DNA from: Streptomyces broussonetiae
Lineage (GTDB): Bacteria; Actinomycetota; Actinomycetes; Streptomycetales; Streptomycetaceae
Length of the DNA stretch: 64,000 nt
Assembly (NCBI RefSeq): GCF_009796285.1
Contig: NZ_CP047020.1
Span: 1,736,001-1,800,000 of the forward strand
Direction of reading: 5' to 3'
Below are positions 17,354-26,781 of the stretch, one piece after another; position 1 is the first letter of the stretch, and each line of letters begins with the position of its first letter. The position numbers were made by a program, and so were the translations under genes. The notes beneath the pieces were generated by a model, which saw only the letters and a program-made list of their open reading frames with translations, did not search any database and had not been told where the DNA came from.

Positions 17354-19146
17354 ACCCGACCGGCGCCTGGCGCCTGCTGCGCACGGCGGCTCCGCGCCGC
17401 GCCCTGCTGACCGGCATGCTGCTGGCCACCGCCGCCGAACTCGGCGGAGCCGCGCTCCTCGGCGTCTCCGGCTGGTTCCTGACGACCTGCGCCGTGGTCA
17501 CCCTCCAGGCCAACACCACCTGGTCCTGGATGTACCCCTCGGGCGCCGTGCGGACGCTGGCCCTGGCCCGCACCGGACTGCGCTACCTCGAACGCCTCGA
17601 CAGCCACCGCACGTTGCTGACCGCCACCGTGGCTCTGCGCACCCGGCTGGCCCGTGGCACCGCCCGCCTCACCTCCCGGGAGCTGCGCGGACAACGTGAC
17701 GGCGCACTGCTCGCCCGGCTCACCACGGACGTGGAGACCGTCGCGGGTCTGCCCGCGAACGTCTGCGCGCCCCTGGTGGCCGCGGTCACCACCGCCTGTC
17801 TGATCGAGGTCCTGCTGCTGTGGGCGGTGCCGGTCCTGGGGGCGGCCGAGCTGGTCGTGTGGGCGGCCGGGCTGGTCTGCGCCCGGCGGGCCCACCGCCG
17901 GGCGCGGGCCCATCTGGCCGCCGCCACCGAGGCCAGGGCCGCACTGCGTACGGTGCTGCTCGGCAGCCGGGCCGCCTTCGACGAACTGCGCTGCCTGGAC
18001 GCCGTGCCACAGGCCCGGCAGGCCGCGACGACGGCGATGACGTCCGTCGAGTCCGCCGAGTGGGCCGCCGGCCGGGCCGAACGGCTGAGCCGTCTGACGC
18101 TGCGCCTGCTGGCCGCCGTGGGTCAGGCGTCGGTGCTGCTGATCGCCCTGTGCACGGCTGCGGCGCAGCCTGTCGCGGTCGTCGTGGGCGAGGTGCTGCT
18201 GATGGCCGCGGGGTGGGAGCTGCTGGAGCGGTTGCCCCGGCTGCTGCACCTGCTGACCGAGGCCGGCGACGCGGCCGGTCGCCTCGCGCCACTGGCCGCC
18301 GACGAGCCGCCGCCGGGTCGGCAGCGGCGGACCGCGCGCGGTGCGCGGACGACCCCGCACGACCTGAACAGGACCCTGCCCGGCCGCGAACCCGCCCCGC
18401 ACGGCCCGCAGTCGACCCCGCACCCTCGGGACACGGCCTCGCTCGGCCTGGAGACGGTCGGGCTGTCGCTTCCCGGATCGCCCGCGGCCCTCACCACAAC
18501 GCTGTCCGGCCCCGGTCCGGTGCTGGTCACCGGCCCCAACGGCAGCGGGAAGTCGACTCTGCTCGGGCAACTCGCCGGACGGATACCGGCCCCTGCCGGC
18601 ACGGTCCTCCTCGGTGGCAGACCCGTCGACGAACTGCCGGCCCGGGGCGTCGCCGAGACGATCACCCTGGTCGAGGCGGACGACTGGCTGGCCGACGACA
18701 CGGTGGCGGCCAACCTCCGTCAGGCCGCCCCCTCGGCCGACACCGCCGCCCTGCAGGCCGTACAGGAGGTGGTCGGTCTCTCCGCGCTGCCGCTTCAGGC
18801 CCCGGTGGGCCCCGGCGGGCGTCTGCTGTCCCAGGGGCAGCGGCGGCGCCTCGCGATCGCGCGTGCCGTGCTGCGGCGCCCGCCGGTGCTCCTGCTGGAC
18901 GAACCCACCGCAGGTCTGGACCGGCCCACCGCCGAGGCCCTGCTGACCGCGCTGTTCCGGACGCTGCCCGGAACCACGGTGGTGATCGCGATGCAGGAGC
19001 AGGACCTCGGCCTGCTCGACCGGCCGCCGACCGCGGTCGTCCGCCTCGGGCGGACCACGGACCGGGCCGCCACGGACCCGCTCGGGCCCGTGGCGGCCGG
19101 CCTCAGTCGAAGCGCAGGTCGGACAGCTGCCGTTCGAGCGCGGTGA
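17350..19146 (+). CDS. cydC: Thiol reductant ABC exporter subunit CydC
   Basis: The 598-residue partner half-transporter of CydD. The transmembrane domain starts GVSGWFLTTCAVVTLQ and ends near residue 310. An unusual Pro/His/Arg-rich linker of about 50 residues (about 322-370) separates it from the ATPase domain. That domain has Walker A GPNGSGKST near 395, the signature LSQGQRRRLAI near 495 and Walker B VLLLDEPTAGLD near 515. The last 44 nt run convergently into the 3' end of the flavin reductase gene on the other strand, so the two genes share coding DNA there. It completes the cydABDC operon. Confidence 0.94.
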   Translation: MNPTGAWRLLRTAAPRRALLTGMLLATAAELGGAALLGVSGWFLTTCAVVTLQANTTWSWMYPSGAVRTLALARTGLRYLERLDSHRTLLTATVALRTRLARGTARLTSRELRGQRDGALLARLTTDVETVAGLPANVCAPLVAAVTTACLIEVLLLWAVPVLGAAELVVWAAGLVCARRAHRRARAHLAAATEARAALRTVLLGSRAAFDELRCLDAVPQARQAATTAMTSVESAEWAAGRAERLSRLTLRLLAAVGQASVLLIALCTAAAQPVAVVVGEVLLMAAGWELLERLPRLLHLLTEAGDAAGRLAPLAADEPPPGRQRRTARGARTTPHDLNRTLPGREPAPHGPQSTPHPRDTASLGLETVGLSLPGSPAALTTTLSGPGPVLVTGPNGSGKSTLLGQLAGRIPAPAGTVLLGGRPVDELPARGVAETITLVEADDWLADDTVAANLRQAAPSADTAALQAVQEVVGLSALPLQAPVGPGGRLLSQGQRRRLAIARAVLRRPPVLLLDEPTAGLDRPTAEALLTALFRTLPGTTVVIAMQEQDLGLLDRPPTAVVRLGRTTDRAATDPLGPVAAGLSRSAGRTAAVRAR

Positions 19147-19717
19147 CGTCGTCCTCGGGCGCCGTCCCGGACGGGCGGGCGGCCATGAGGGCGGCCAGCT
19201 CGCCGCCCGCCCGCCGGATGCGCGCGGGCAGCCCCTCCGTGTAGGCGTCGCCGCCCGATCCCCAGTCCTCGGACGCCGCGTACACCGCGGTGGGGGCGAC
19301 GGAGGCCCGCAGGTAGGCGAAGAGCGGGCGCAGTGCGTGCTCCAGGACCAGGGAGTGGCGGGCCGTGCCTCCGGTCGCCGCGATCAGGACCGGCTTGCCT
19401 GTGAGGGCGTCCGGATCGATCAGGTCGAAGAAGGACTTGAACAGCCCGCTGTAGGAGGCGGTGAAGACGGGCGTCACGGCGATCAGACCCGCGGCTCCCG
19501 TCACCGCGTCGATCGCGGCGGCCAGCGGGGGCGGCGGGAAACCGGTCACGAGGTGGTTGGCGACGGCGACGGCCAGCTCACGCAGCTCGACGACCTCGGT
19601 CTCCACCTCCAGGTCCCGGGTGGCGAGTTCGCCGTGGACCGCCTCGGCGAGACGGTCGGCGAGCAGACGCGTGGAGGACGGGGTGCTCAGCCCCGCGGAC
19701 ACGGCGACGAGCTTCAT
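19103..19717 (-). CDS. NAD(P)H-dependent FMN reductase
   Basis: A 204-residue flavodoxin-like reductase of the CE1759/MsuE-SsuE type, which supplies reduced FMN to a partner monooxygenase. It starts MKLVAVSAGLSTPSSTRLLADRL (flavin phosphate loop) and has the typical GLIAVTPVFTASYSGLFKSFFDLIDPDAL flavin/dimer region. The ATG overlaps the stop of the LLM monooxygenase gene by 4 nt, so the pair is translationally coupled and probably works as a two-component system. Its 3' end overlaps cydC by 44 nt. Confidence 0.92.
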   Translation of the reverse strand: MKLVAVSAGLSTPSSTRLLADRLAEAVHGELATRDLEVETEVVELRELAVAVANHLVTGFPPPPLAAAIDAVTGAAGLIAVTPVFTASYSGLFKSFFDLIDPDALTGKPVLIAATGGTARHSLVLEHALRPLFAYLRASVAPTAVYAASEDWGSGGDAYTEGLPARIRRAGGELAALMAARPSGTAPEDDVTALERQLSDLRFD

Positions 19718-20811
19718 ACGGCGCTCACCTCTTCCTGGACCTCCCGGGCCCTGAGCAGGGACGCGTGCGTCGGCGCGTCCGGGACGTCGGCGGGGCGGCC
19801 GTTCGCGAACTCCTTGCGCAGCACGGGCACCACCTCCTCACCGAGGATGTCGAGCTGTTCCAGCACGGTCTTGAGGGGCAGGCCCGCGTGGTCCATGAGG
19901 AACAGCTGGCGCTGGTAGTCGCCGACGGTCTCGCGGAAGGCCAGCGTCCGCTCGATGACCTGCTGCGGCGAGCCCACCGTCAGCGGGGTCTGCTCGGTGA
20001 AGTCCTCCAGGGACGGCCCATGGCCGTAGACCGGCGCGTTGTCGAAGTAGGGGCGGAACTCCCGTACGGCGTCCTGCGAGTTCTTCCGCATGAAGACCTG
20101 CCCGCCGAGCCCGACGATCGCCTCCTCGGGGCGTCCGTGCCCGTGGTGGGCGTAGCGCCGCCGGTACAGCTGGACCATCCGCCGTGTGTGCTCGGCCGGC
20201 CAGAAGATGTTGTTGTGGAAGAAGCCGTCACCGAAGTAGGCCGCCTGGTCGGCGATCTCCGGCGAGCGGATCGAGCCGTGCCAGACGAACGGCGGCACTC
20301 CGTCCAGCGGACGGGGCGTCGACGTGAAACCCTGAAGGGGCGTACGGAACTTCCCCTCCCAGTCCACGACGTCCTCGCGCCACAGGCGGCGCAGCAGCCC
20401 GTAGTTCTCCCGGGCGAGCGGAATGCCCTGCCGGATGTCCTGCCCGAACCACGGGTAGACGGGCCCGGTGTTCCCGCGCCCCAGCATCAGGTCCACCCGG
20501 CCGTCCGCGAGGTGCTGGAGCATCGCGAAGTCCTCGGCGATCTTCACCGGGTCGCTGGTGGTGATCAGGGTCGTGGCGGTGGACAGGATCAGTTTCTCGG
20601 TGCGGGCGGCTATGTGGCCGAGCATCGTGGTCGGGGACGACGGTACGAACGGCGGGTTGTGGTGCTCGCCGGTCGCGAAGACGTCCAGGCCCACCTCCTC
20701 CGCCTTGAGCGCGATGGCGACCATCGCCTTGATCCGCTCGTGCTCCGACGGCGTGCGGCCTGTGGTCGGATCGGACGTCACGTCCCCGACCGTGAAGATG
20801 CCGAACTGCAT
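19714..20811 (-). CDS. LLM-class (luciferase-like) FMN-dependent monooxygenase
   Basis: A 365-residue TIM-barrel flavoprotein of the bacterial luciferase/alkanal monooxygenase superfamily (CE1758-like). N-terminal MQFGIFTVGDV, then VGLDVFATGEHHNPPF, the RTEKLILSTATTLITTSDPVKIAEDFAMLQHLADGR block and LMLGRGNTGPVYPWFG are all typical. The enzyme uses reduced FMN and oxygen; substrate unknown. The ATG at 20811 is preferred because GAGGGA precedes it by 4 nt. The downstream overlapping flavin reductase strongly supports a two-component monooxygenase. Confidence 0.92.
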   Translation of the reverse strand: MQFGIFTVGDVTSDPTTGRTPSEHERIKAMVAIALKAEEVGLDVFATGEHHNPPFVPSSPTTMLGHIAARTEKLILSTATTLITTSDPVKIAEDFAMLQHLADGRVDLMLGRGNTGPVYPWFGQDIRQGIPLARENYGLLRRLWREDVVDWEGKFRTPLQGFTSTPRPLDGVPPFVWHGSIRSPEIADQAAYFGDGFFHNNIFWPAEHTRRMVQLYRRRYAHHGHGRPEEAIVGLGGQVFMRKNSQDAVREFRPYFDNAPVYGHGPSLEDFTEQTPLTVGSPQQVIERTLAFRETVGDYQRQLFLMDHAGLPLKTVLEQLDILGEEVVPVLRKEFANGRPADVPDAPTHASLLRAREVQEEVSAV

Positions 20812-21014
20812 GGGTCCCTCTTCTTCCGGCAATCGTGTGCGGTGGGGAACGCTAGGCGCCGGGTACGCGGGCGTCATGACTGTGCGTGCACGGGGTCGAG
20901 TCCTCCAGCGCCCGCCGCGGGCGAGTCTGCGTCATGCGCCGTCGGATGTGACGGATGGTTGCTGTCGGGGCCGGCCTCGGATCCGATGCCCCGTTGCCTG
21001 AAAGGAGTTCCTCC

Positions 21015-21866
21015 ATGGTGCATGAGCCGATCCTGGTGCTTGCCGCGACGGGCGGGCAGGGCGGTGCCGTGACCGAAGCACTGCTCGCCCGCGGGGCCCG
21101 GATCAGGGCACTGGTCCGCGACCCCGGCCGCGGTGCCGCGCGGCAGCTGGCCGAGCGGGGTGCCGAGGTGGTGGCGGGTTCCCTGAGCGATCCGGGGTCG
21201 CTCGCCGCGGCCATGAAGGGGGTGGCCGGTGTCTTCGCGTTCACCACGCCCTTCGAGGCCGGTGTCGAGGCGGAGGTGGAACAGGGGCGGGCCATCCTCG
21301 CCGCCGCGGCCCGGGAACGCGTCCCGCATCTCGTGTTCAGCTCGGTCGCCGGGGCCGACCAGGACAGCGGCGTACCGCATTTCGAGAGCAAGGCACGCAT
21401 CGAGGCGGAACTGACCGCCGGCGATGTGCCGTACACGATCCTCGGGCCGACGTACTTCTTCGACAACGCGCTCGGCGGGGCGGAGCGCATCCTGGACGGC
21501 GTGCTCGATCTTCCGCTGCCGCCCGACCGGCCGTTGCAGCAGCTCGCCCGGCCCGACCTCGGCGCGTTCGCGGCACAAGTGCTGCTCGATCCCGCTCCGT
21601 ACGTCGGGCGGCGCATCGAACTGGCCGGGGACGCGCCCACGCCCACGCAGATGGCGGAGGCACTCGGCGCGGCGCTGGGACGGGAGGTCCGCCATGAATA
21701 CGTCCCGCTGACGGCCATCGGCAATCCGGACATGCACGCGATGTGGACGTTCCTGAACGGACCCGGCTACCGCGTCGACATCCCCGCCCTCCATGCCGCC
21801 CACCCGGAGATCCACTGGACCGGCTTCGCCGACTGGGCGAGCCGCGCCTGGGCCACCGGGAGCTGA
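21015..21866 (+). CDS. NmrA/HSCARG-like NAD(P)-binding protein
   Basis: A 283-residue atypical short-chain dehydrogenase. The Rossmann loop ILVLAATGGQGGAVTEALLARG is at the N-terminus, NADP-type Arg residues follow (IRALVRDPGRGAARQL), and FVFSS-like VPHLVFSSVAGADQDSGVPHFESK is where catalytic Tyr-Lys would be; only the Lys of this region is kept. NmrA-like proteins often sense the NADP+/NADPH ratio or act as redox regulators; some are quinone or azo reductases. The ATG at 21015 has AAAGGAG upstream; the alternative at 20955 has none. It is divergent from the LLM gene. Confidence 0.85.
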   Translation: MVHEPILVLAATGGQGGAVTEALLARGARIRALVRDPGRGAARQLAERGAEVVAGSLSDPGSLAAAMKGVAGVFAFTTPFEAGVEAEVEQGRAILAAAARERVPHLVFSSVAGADQDSGVPHFESKARIEAELTAGDVPYTILGPTYFFDNALGGAERILDGVLDLPLPPDRPLQQLARPDLGAFAAQVLLDPAPYVGRRIELAGDAPTPTQMAEALGAALGREVRHEYVPLTAIGNPDMHAMWTFLNGPGYRVDIPALHAAHPEIHWTGFADWASRAWATGS

Positions 21867-22020
21867 ACCCACCCTCCGTCCTGCGGCCGGCTCTGCGGGC
21901 AGCGCGCACCCGCACGCCCGTCCGAGCCGCCGCCGGATCTCACGCGTTCACACGATGTGGCGAACTCACCCCCACTGGCACTGTGTGTCCGGAAAACGCA
22001 CTGGCCGAAGGGCGGAGATC

Positions 22021-23061
22021 ATGTCGCCGGATTCATCACTCCTGGAACCCGGGTCCTCGGGCACCCTCTACACCACGGACGCGGTGCCCGGCCACCGACG
22101 GCGGACGTACTGGCGCGAGGCCCTGTCCCAGACGTTCGGCTCCGTGGACATGGGCGTTCCCGACGAGATCGACCGCGGCACGATCCGTACGTCACTGCTG
22201 GGCCCGATGCAGGCCGTGACGGTGGACGGCGACCCGCTGCGGGCGCTGCGCACACGGCGGCTCATCGCGGGGAGCGACAACGACGACTACGTGGTCGTGA
22301 AGCTGCTGAGCAGGGGCGTGGCCCGAGTCGAGCAGGATACGCGTGACGCCTTCGTACGGCCCGGACAGCTCTTCGTCTACGACATGGCGCGGCCGATCCG
22401 GATGACCATCCCCGAGCCCTTTCAGTCGAAGTCCCTCGTGCTGCCGCGCAAGGTGCTGGGTCTGAGCGAGTCGGAGCTGAGGCACATCACGGCGTCTCCC
22501 CTCGACTCCGGGACACCGCTCGGCGCGCTGCTGTCGCCGTTCCTGTCCCGGCTCGTGGACACTGCGCAAACGTATCCGCAGCGCACGGCCGAGTCGATCG
22601 CCCGCAACGTCGTGGATCTGCTCAAGACCCTGACCGACGAGCGACTGGGCAGGGCGACCGAGGACACGCAGGACGCCGCGCGGGTGTCGCTGCTGCGGAT
22701 CCGGGCGTACATCGACTGGCACCTCGCCGATCCCGACCTGGCCCCGGAGACCATCGCCCGGGCCCACCACATCTCCGTGCGCTATCTGCACAAGCTGTTC
22801 CAGCTCGAGGACATCACGGTCAGCCGGTGGATCCAGCAGCGCCGGCTGGAGCAGTGCCGGCGTGAGCTGGCCCGCCCGGGGTCGGCGGGGCTGACCATCG
22901 CCGCGGTGGCGCACCGCTGGGGATTCACCAGTGCCTCCCACTTCAGCCGGGTCTTCCGGGCGGCCTACGGGGTGTCCCCCGCCGAGTGGCGCAGCGCCGC
23001 CGTGCAAGGGCCTCGACTGTCGGCCCCGGGCCATGCGCCCCAGCTGTCGCATGTGCGCTGA
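22021..23061 (+). CDS. AraC family transcriptional regulator (first of three similar copies)
   Basis: A 346-residue regulator. Residues about 20-200 form an AraC-type ligand-binding domain (cupin-like AraC_binding_2, starting RRTYWREALSQTFGSVDMGV). The C-terminal 110 residues are two helix-turn-helix motifs: ETIARAHHISVRYLHKLFQLEDITVSRWIQQRRLEQCRREL and LTIAAVAHRWGFTSASHFSRVFRAAYGVSPAEWR. The ATG at 22021 has GGAG upstream. The same architecture and similar sequence appear in the two AraC genes at 35.6-37.6 kb. Targets unknown; neighbouring genes are natural candidates. Confidence 0.92.
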   Translation: MSPDSSLLEPGSSGTLYTTDAVPGHRRRTYWREALSQTFGSVDMGVPDEIDRGTIRTSLLGPMQAVTVDGDPLRALRTRRLIAGSDNDDYVVVKLLSRGVARVEQDTRDAFVRPGQLFVYDMARPIRMTIPEPFQSKSLVLPRKVLGLSESELRHITASPLDSGTPLGALLSPFLSRLVDTAQTYPQRTAESIARNVVDLLKTLTDERLGRATEDTQDAARVSLLRIRAYIDWHLADPDLAPETIARAHHISVRYLHKLFQLEDITVSRWIQQRRLEQCRRELARPGSAGLTIAAVAHRWGFTSASHFSRVFRAAYGVSPAEWRSAAVQGPRLSAPGHAPQLSHVR

Positions 23062-23131
23062 GCTGCCGCTTTTGCCATAGTGGACCTCCTGAGTGCCGGT
23101 GTCGCCGGTGCGTGCGGAGGGGAAGGTCACG

Positions 23132-25879
23132 GTGGCGGGGTCGAGCGGATCGCTGTCCCGAAGCGGTCTGCGCGGCCGGGAGGCCGAGTTGGAGGAGTTG
23201 CGGGCGCTGATCGACTCGGTGGCCCGTACCGGAAGCGGCGCCCTGGCTCTCGTCCGGGGCGAGCCGGGAATCGGCAAGACCACGCTGCTCACCGAAGCCG
23301 TCGCCCGGGCCGAGGCGGCGGGATTCTCCGTCGGGGTCGGCAAGGCCGACGAACTGCATCACATCGTGCCGCTCTCGTCGCTCGCGACCTGCCTCCTGCA
23401 CAGCGATCGGCCGCTGCTGTCCGGCGACGCGCTGGCCGGTCTCGCACACGGGCACGATCAGCGGATCCGGCTGGTGGAGCGCTTGGCGGAGGCGATCGAG
23501 GAGAGAGCCGGCAGCATGCCGGTGCTGATCGCTCTGGACGACGTGCAGTGGGCCGACGCGCTGAGCCGGTTCGCGCTGCAGCAGCTTCCGCGACGTCTGC
23601 GGACCTCGCCGGTGCTGTGGCTGCTGACGGGGCGGCGGGGCGTCGGCGGGGCCGCCGAGGAGATCGTCGCGGCCGTGCGGGACGAACTCCCGGCGCGCAC
23701 CCTGGCCCTGGGGCCGCTGTCCGGCTCGGCCATCGGGCAGCTCGCCGACGACGCCCTGGGCCCGGGCGTGGACCAGCGTGTGCGTGAGCTGCTCGAAGGA
23801 GCCGGCGGGAACCCGTTCCTGGCGGTCGAGATGCTCGCCGGGCTGTCGGCCTCCGAGGCCTCGGGAGAGCCCGTACCCCCCGGGCTGGTGTCAGGAGTGC
23901 GCGGCCGGCTCACCTCCCTGCAGCCCGCCACTTTGCGCTTCCTGCAGATGGGAGCGGTGCTCGGGCGCAGGTTCGCCTTCCACGACGCCGCCGCGCTGTG
24001 CGGCGGCCCGACCGCCCCGCTGATCGCGGCGCTCGACGAGGCGGTGCGCGCCGGACTCCTGGACGACGACGGCGACCAACTGGTCTTCCGGCACGATCTG
24101 CTGCGCCAGGCGGTCTACGTGGACGTCCCGCCCTCGGCCCGCAAGGCGCTGCACCGTGAGGCCGCGGGCCATCTCGTCGCCGCGGGCCACCGGCCGATCG
24201 ACGCGGTGTCGCACATCCTGCGGGGCGCCCTGCCCGGAGACGAGGAGGCGGTGCGGCTGCTCAGGCGCGCCGCCGACGACGTACTGCCGGTGACGCCGGG
24301 GCTCGCGGCCGACCTGATGACACGCGCCCTGGACCTGGTGCCCACCGCGCGGCCGTCGTGGTTCGCCGTGGGTGAGCAGGCGATCGTCTGTCTGACCCGG
24401 GCCGGCCGGAATCGTGAGGCGCTGTCGACCGGCGACCGGCTGCTGGAGTGCCGGCCGCCCGTGGAGACGTTCGGCCGACTGCAGGCCACCCTCGGCGGGA
24501 CGCTGTGGAACCTGGACCTCGCCGAGGAGCTGCGCCGCCGGACCGAGACGGCCCTCGGCGTCGGCGGTGCCACCCCGGAGGTCGAGGCCCGGCTGGGCGC
24601 CCTGCGGGCACTGGCCCTGTCCCGGGGCCACGATCTGCGCGCGGCACGTGAGACGGGCGAGAGCGCGCTGCATGCCGCGATCGCGATCGGGGACCGGGAC
24701 GCCCACGTGCAAGCCCTGTTCGCGCTCGGTGAGATCGCGCTCAACGCGGGTGAGAACGCCGTCGCCCTGGAGCGGTTCACCGCACTCGGTGCCGTGGACT
24801 CCGCCTACTTTCCCGAGGAGATCGTCGCCTATCAGCACATGGACGACTTCGAGTCCGGCGAGCGGCTGCTGCTGAAGGCGGCGCGGCGCTCCGGCGGGCT
24901 CCGCGAGGCCATGCTGCTGTGGGCCCAGGGGCAGCAGCACCTCGCGCTGGGCAGGCTCGACGACGCCGACGCCGACCTCGTGACGATGGAGCGCCTGGAG
25001 GACGACGTACAGGTGCCCGTCCAGCAGGTGAACGCTCGCGTGATCCGGTCCTGGACCGCCCTGCTGCGCGGCGAGGAGGAGGCGGCACGGCAGCACCTGG
25101 CCGCCGCGCGGGAGAGGCTGGCGGCCAAACCGAACCCCGGCAACACGGCCGCGGTGCGGTTCCTGGAGGCGCTGCACGCCGACGCCGACGGGGACTTCGT
25201 GCTGGCCGTCGACAGGATGCGTCAGGTTCAGGAGGAAGGTCCCCTCCTGCGCTGGCGGCTGTTGCGCTGCTGGGTCGACGCCGCGATACGCATGGCCCTG
25301 CGCGGAGCGGACCACGCTCTGGCGCGGGACCTCGCCGCACAGGCCGAGGCCCACGCCGCACGCAACCCGGCGGTGCCCACGGCGGCCGGTCTCGCGGCGC
25401 ACGCCCAGGGGCTCGTGCGGGGCGACCTCGCCCTGCTGGAACGCTCCGTCGCCCTGCTCGGGGCAGGCCCCCGCCCGCTGGTGCTGGCCTCGGTCTGCGC
25501 CGACTTCGGGCAGGCGCTGCTGGCGGCGGGCGACCGCCCCCGGGCGGTGGCCGCCCTGACCCGGGCCCGTACCACGTTCACCGCGGCGGGCGCGCACGCC
25601 GCCGCGGCACGCGTGGAGCGCAAGCTGAAGGGGCCGGCTCGCGACGGCCGCCGGGCGGTGAGCGATCCACGTCCCGTCCAGGGCTGGGAGGCCCTGACGG
25701 CCTCGGAGGAAAAGGTCGCGCGCCTCGTCGCCGAGGGCCACAGCAACCGGGCGGCCGCTGAGCTGCTCGTCGTCTCTCCGCACACCGTCAACACACACCT
25801 GACCGCCGTCTTCCGCAAGCTGTCGGTCAACTCTCGGGTGCAGCTCGCCAATCTGGTCCGTTCGTTGCCCGACAGCTGA
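23132..25879 (+). CDS. LAL-type LuxR family ATPase regulator (copy 1)
   Basis: A 915-residue large ATP-binding LuxR regulator related to MalT. The N-terminal AAA domain has Walker A GEPGIGKTT (residues 43-51) and Walker B VLIALDDVQWAD near 130. A long alpha-helical repeat region covers about 350-840. The C-terminal LuxR helix-turn-helix is LTASEEKVARLVAEGHSNRAAAELLVVSPHTVNTHLTAVFRKL. The GTG at 23132 is chosen because GGAGG lies 11 nt upstream; an in-frame GTG at 23093 has no ribosome site. LAL proteins commonly act as pathway-specific activators in Streptomyces. Confidence 0.9.
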   Translation: MAGSSGSLSRSGLRGREAELEELRALIDSVARTGSGALALVRGEPGIGKTTLLTEAVARAEAAGFSVGVGKADELHHIVPLSSLATCLLHSDRPLLSGDALAGLAHGHDQRIRLVERLAEAIEERAGSMPVLIALDDVQWADALSRFALQQLPRRLRTSPVLWLLTGRRGVGGAAEEIVAAVRDELPARTLALGPLSGSAIGQLADDALGPGVDQRVRELLEGAGGNPFLAVEMLAGLSASEASGEPVPPGLVSGVRGRLTSLQPATLRFLQMGAVLGRRFAFHDAAALCGGPTAPLIAALDEAVRAGLLDDDGDQLVFRHDLLRQAVYVDVPPSARKALHREAAGHLVAAGHRPIDAVSHILRGALPGDEEAVRLLRRAADDVLPVTPGLAADLMTRALDLVPTARPSWFAVGEQAIVCLTRAGRNREALSTGDRLLECRPPVETFGRLQATLGGTLWNLDLAEELRRRTETALGVGGATPEVEARLGALRALALSRGHDLRAARETGESALHAAIAIGDRDAHVQALFALGEIALNAGENAVALERFTALGAVDSAYFPEEIVAYQHMDDFESGERLLLKAARRSGGLREAMLLWAQGQQHLALGRLDDADADLVTMERLEDDVQVPVQQVNARVIRSWTALLRGEEEAARQHLAAARERLAAKPNPGNTAAVRFLEALHADADGDFVLAVDRMRQVQEEGPLLRWRLLRCWVDAAIRMALRGADHALARDLAAQAEAHAARNPAVPTAAGLAAHAQGLVRGDLALLERSVALLGAGPRPLVLASVCADFGQALLAAGDRPRAVAALTRARTTFTAAGAHAAAARVERKLKGPARDGRRAVSDPRPVQGWEALTASEEKVARLVAEGHSNRAAAELLVVSPHTVNTHLTAVFRKLSVNSRVQLANLVRSLPDS

Positions 25880-25962
25880 GCGCACGGTTGGTACGTTCAC
25901 GCGATGCCGGGGCGGGCCGGGTGCGGTTGGCTGGGAAGCCCACCCGCGCGGAGGCCGCCGAC

Positions 25963-26745
25963 GTGCACGAACCCACCCCCGAACCGCCCGCCGTCGTCCT
26001 CGTGCACGGGGCGTTCTCCGACGCCTCGTGCTGGGCGGGGGTCGTCGGTCTCCTGCACGCCGACGGGCTGACGGTGCGCGCCCCGGCGAACCCGCTGCGC
26101 GGCCTGGCGTACGACGCCGCCTGTCTCAGGAGCGTGCTGCGCCGGATCGACGTCCCGGTCGTGCTGGTCGGCCACGGCTACGGCGGCGCGGTCGTCACCG
26201 AGGCGGCCACCGACGCCGACAACGTCGTCGCCCTGTGTTACGTCGCGGCGTTCGGCCTCGACGCCGGGGAGTGCCTCCTGGACATCACGAGCCGCTTCTC
26301 CCCCACGCCGGCCGCGGACGCGCTGTTCAGCGCCGCCGTGCCCGCGCCGTTTCCCGCGGACGCGGACAGTGAGCTGTACATCCGCAGGGAACGCTATCTT
26401 CATGTGTATGCCGCCGATCTGCCACCACACGTCACCAGTGTGCTGTCCGTGACACAACGCCCGATCGCCCGGTGCGCGTTGACCGGCAGATCGGGCCCGC
26501 CCGCCTGGGCGGCCAAACCGTCCTGGTACGCCGTCGCCACCGCCGACCACGTGCTCGACCCCACTGCCCAGCGCTTCATGGCGATGCGCATGGCGGCCAC
26601 CGCCCGCTTAGTCGACGCTTCGCACGCCGTGCCGCTCTCCCAGCCCGATGCCGTAGCCGCGGTGATCCGTGAGGCCGCCGCCTGGGCGAGTACCGGGCGC
26701 GGCTCCTGCCACGGGCCTCGACACCCCTTCCGAGCAGGCACATGA
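25963..26745 (+). CDS. Alpha/beta hydrolase paralog lacking nucleophile serine, with a TTA codon
   Basis: A 260-residue alpha/beta hydrolase of the same small family as the genes at 29.7 and 30.7 kb. The shared blocks are VVLVHGAFSDASCW, PANPLRGLAYDAACLRSV and PVVLVG. The nucleophile elbow reads GHGYGG instead of GHSYGG, so the catalytic serine is a glycine (codon GGC). The late His (ASHAVPLSQPD) and Asp (ATADHVLDP) are kept. The protein is probably not a normal esterase; it may be a binding protein or a decaying copy. Codon 216 (26608-26610) is TTA, the only in-frame TTA seen in the window, which in Streptomyces would make translation depend on bldA. The GTG start has GGAGG 8 nt upstream. 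Confidence 0.82.
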   Translation: MHEPTPEPPAVVLVHGAFSDASCWAGVVGLLHADGLTVRAPANPLRGLAYDAACLRSVLRRIDVPVVLVGHGYGGAVVTEAATDADNVVALCYVAAFGLDAGECLLDITSRFSPTPAADALFSAAVPAPFPADADSELYIRRERYLHVYAADLPPHVTSVLSVTQRPIARCALTGRSGPPAWAAKPSWYAVATADHVLDPTAQRFMAMRMAATARLVDASHAVPLSQPDAVAAVIREAAAWASTGRGSCHGPRHPFRAGT

Positions 26746-26781
26746 GATAAAATCCGCGCTCGTCACTCGGAAGGCAACACC

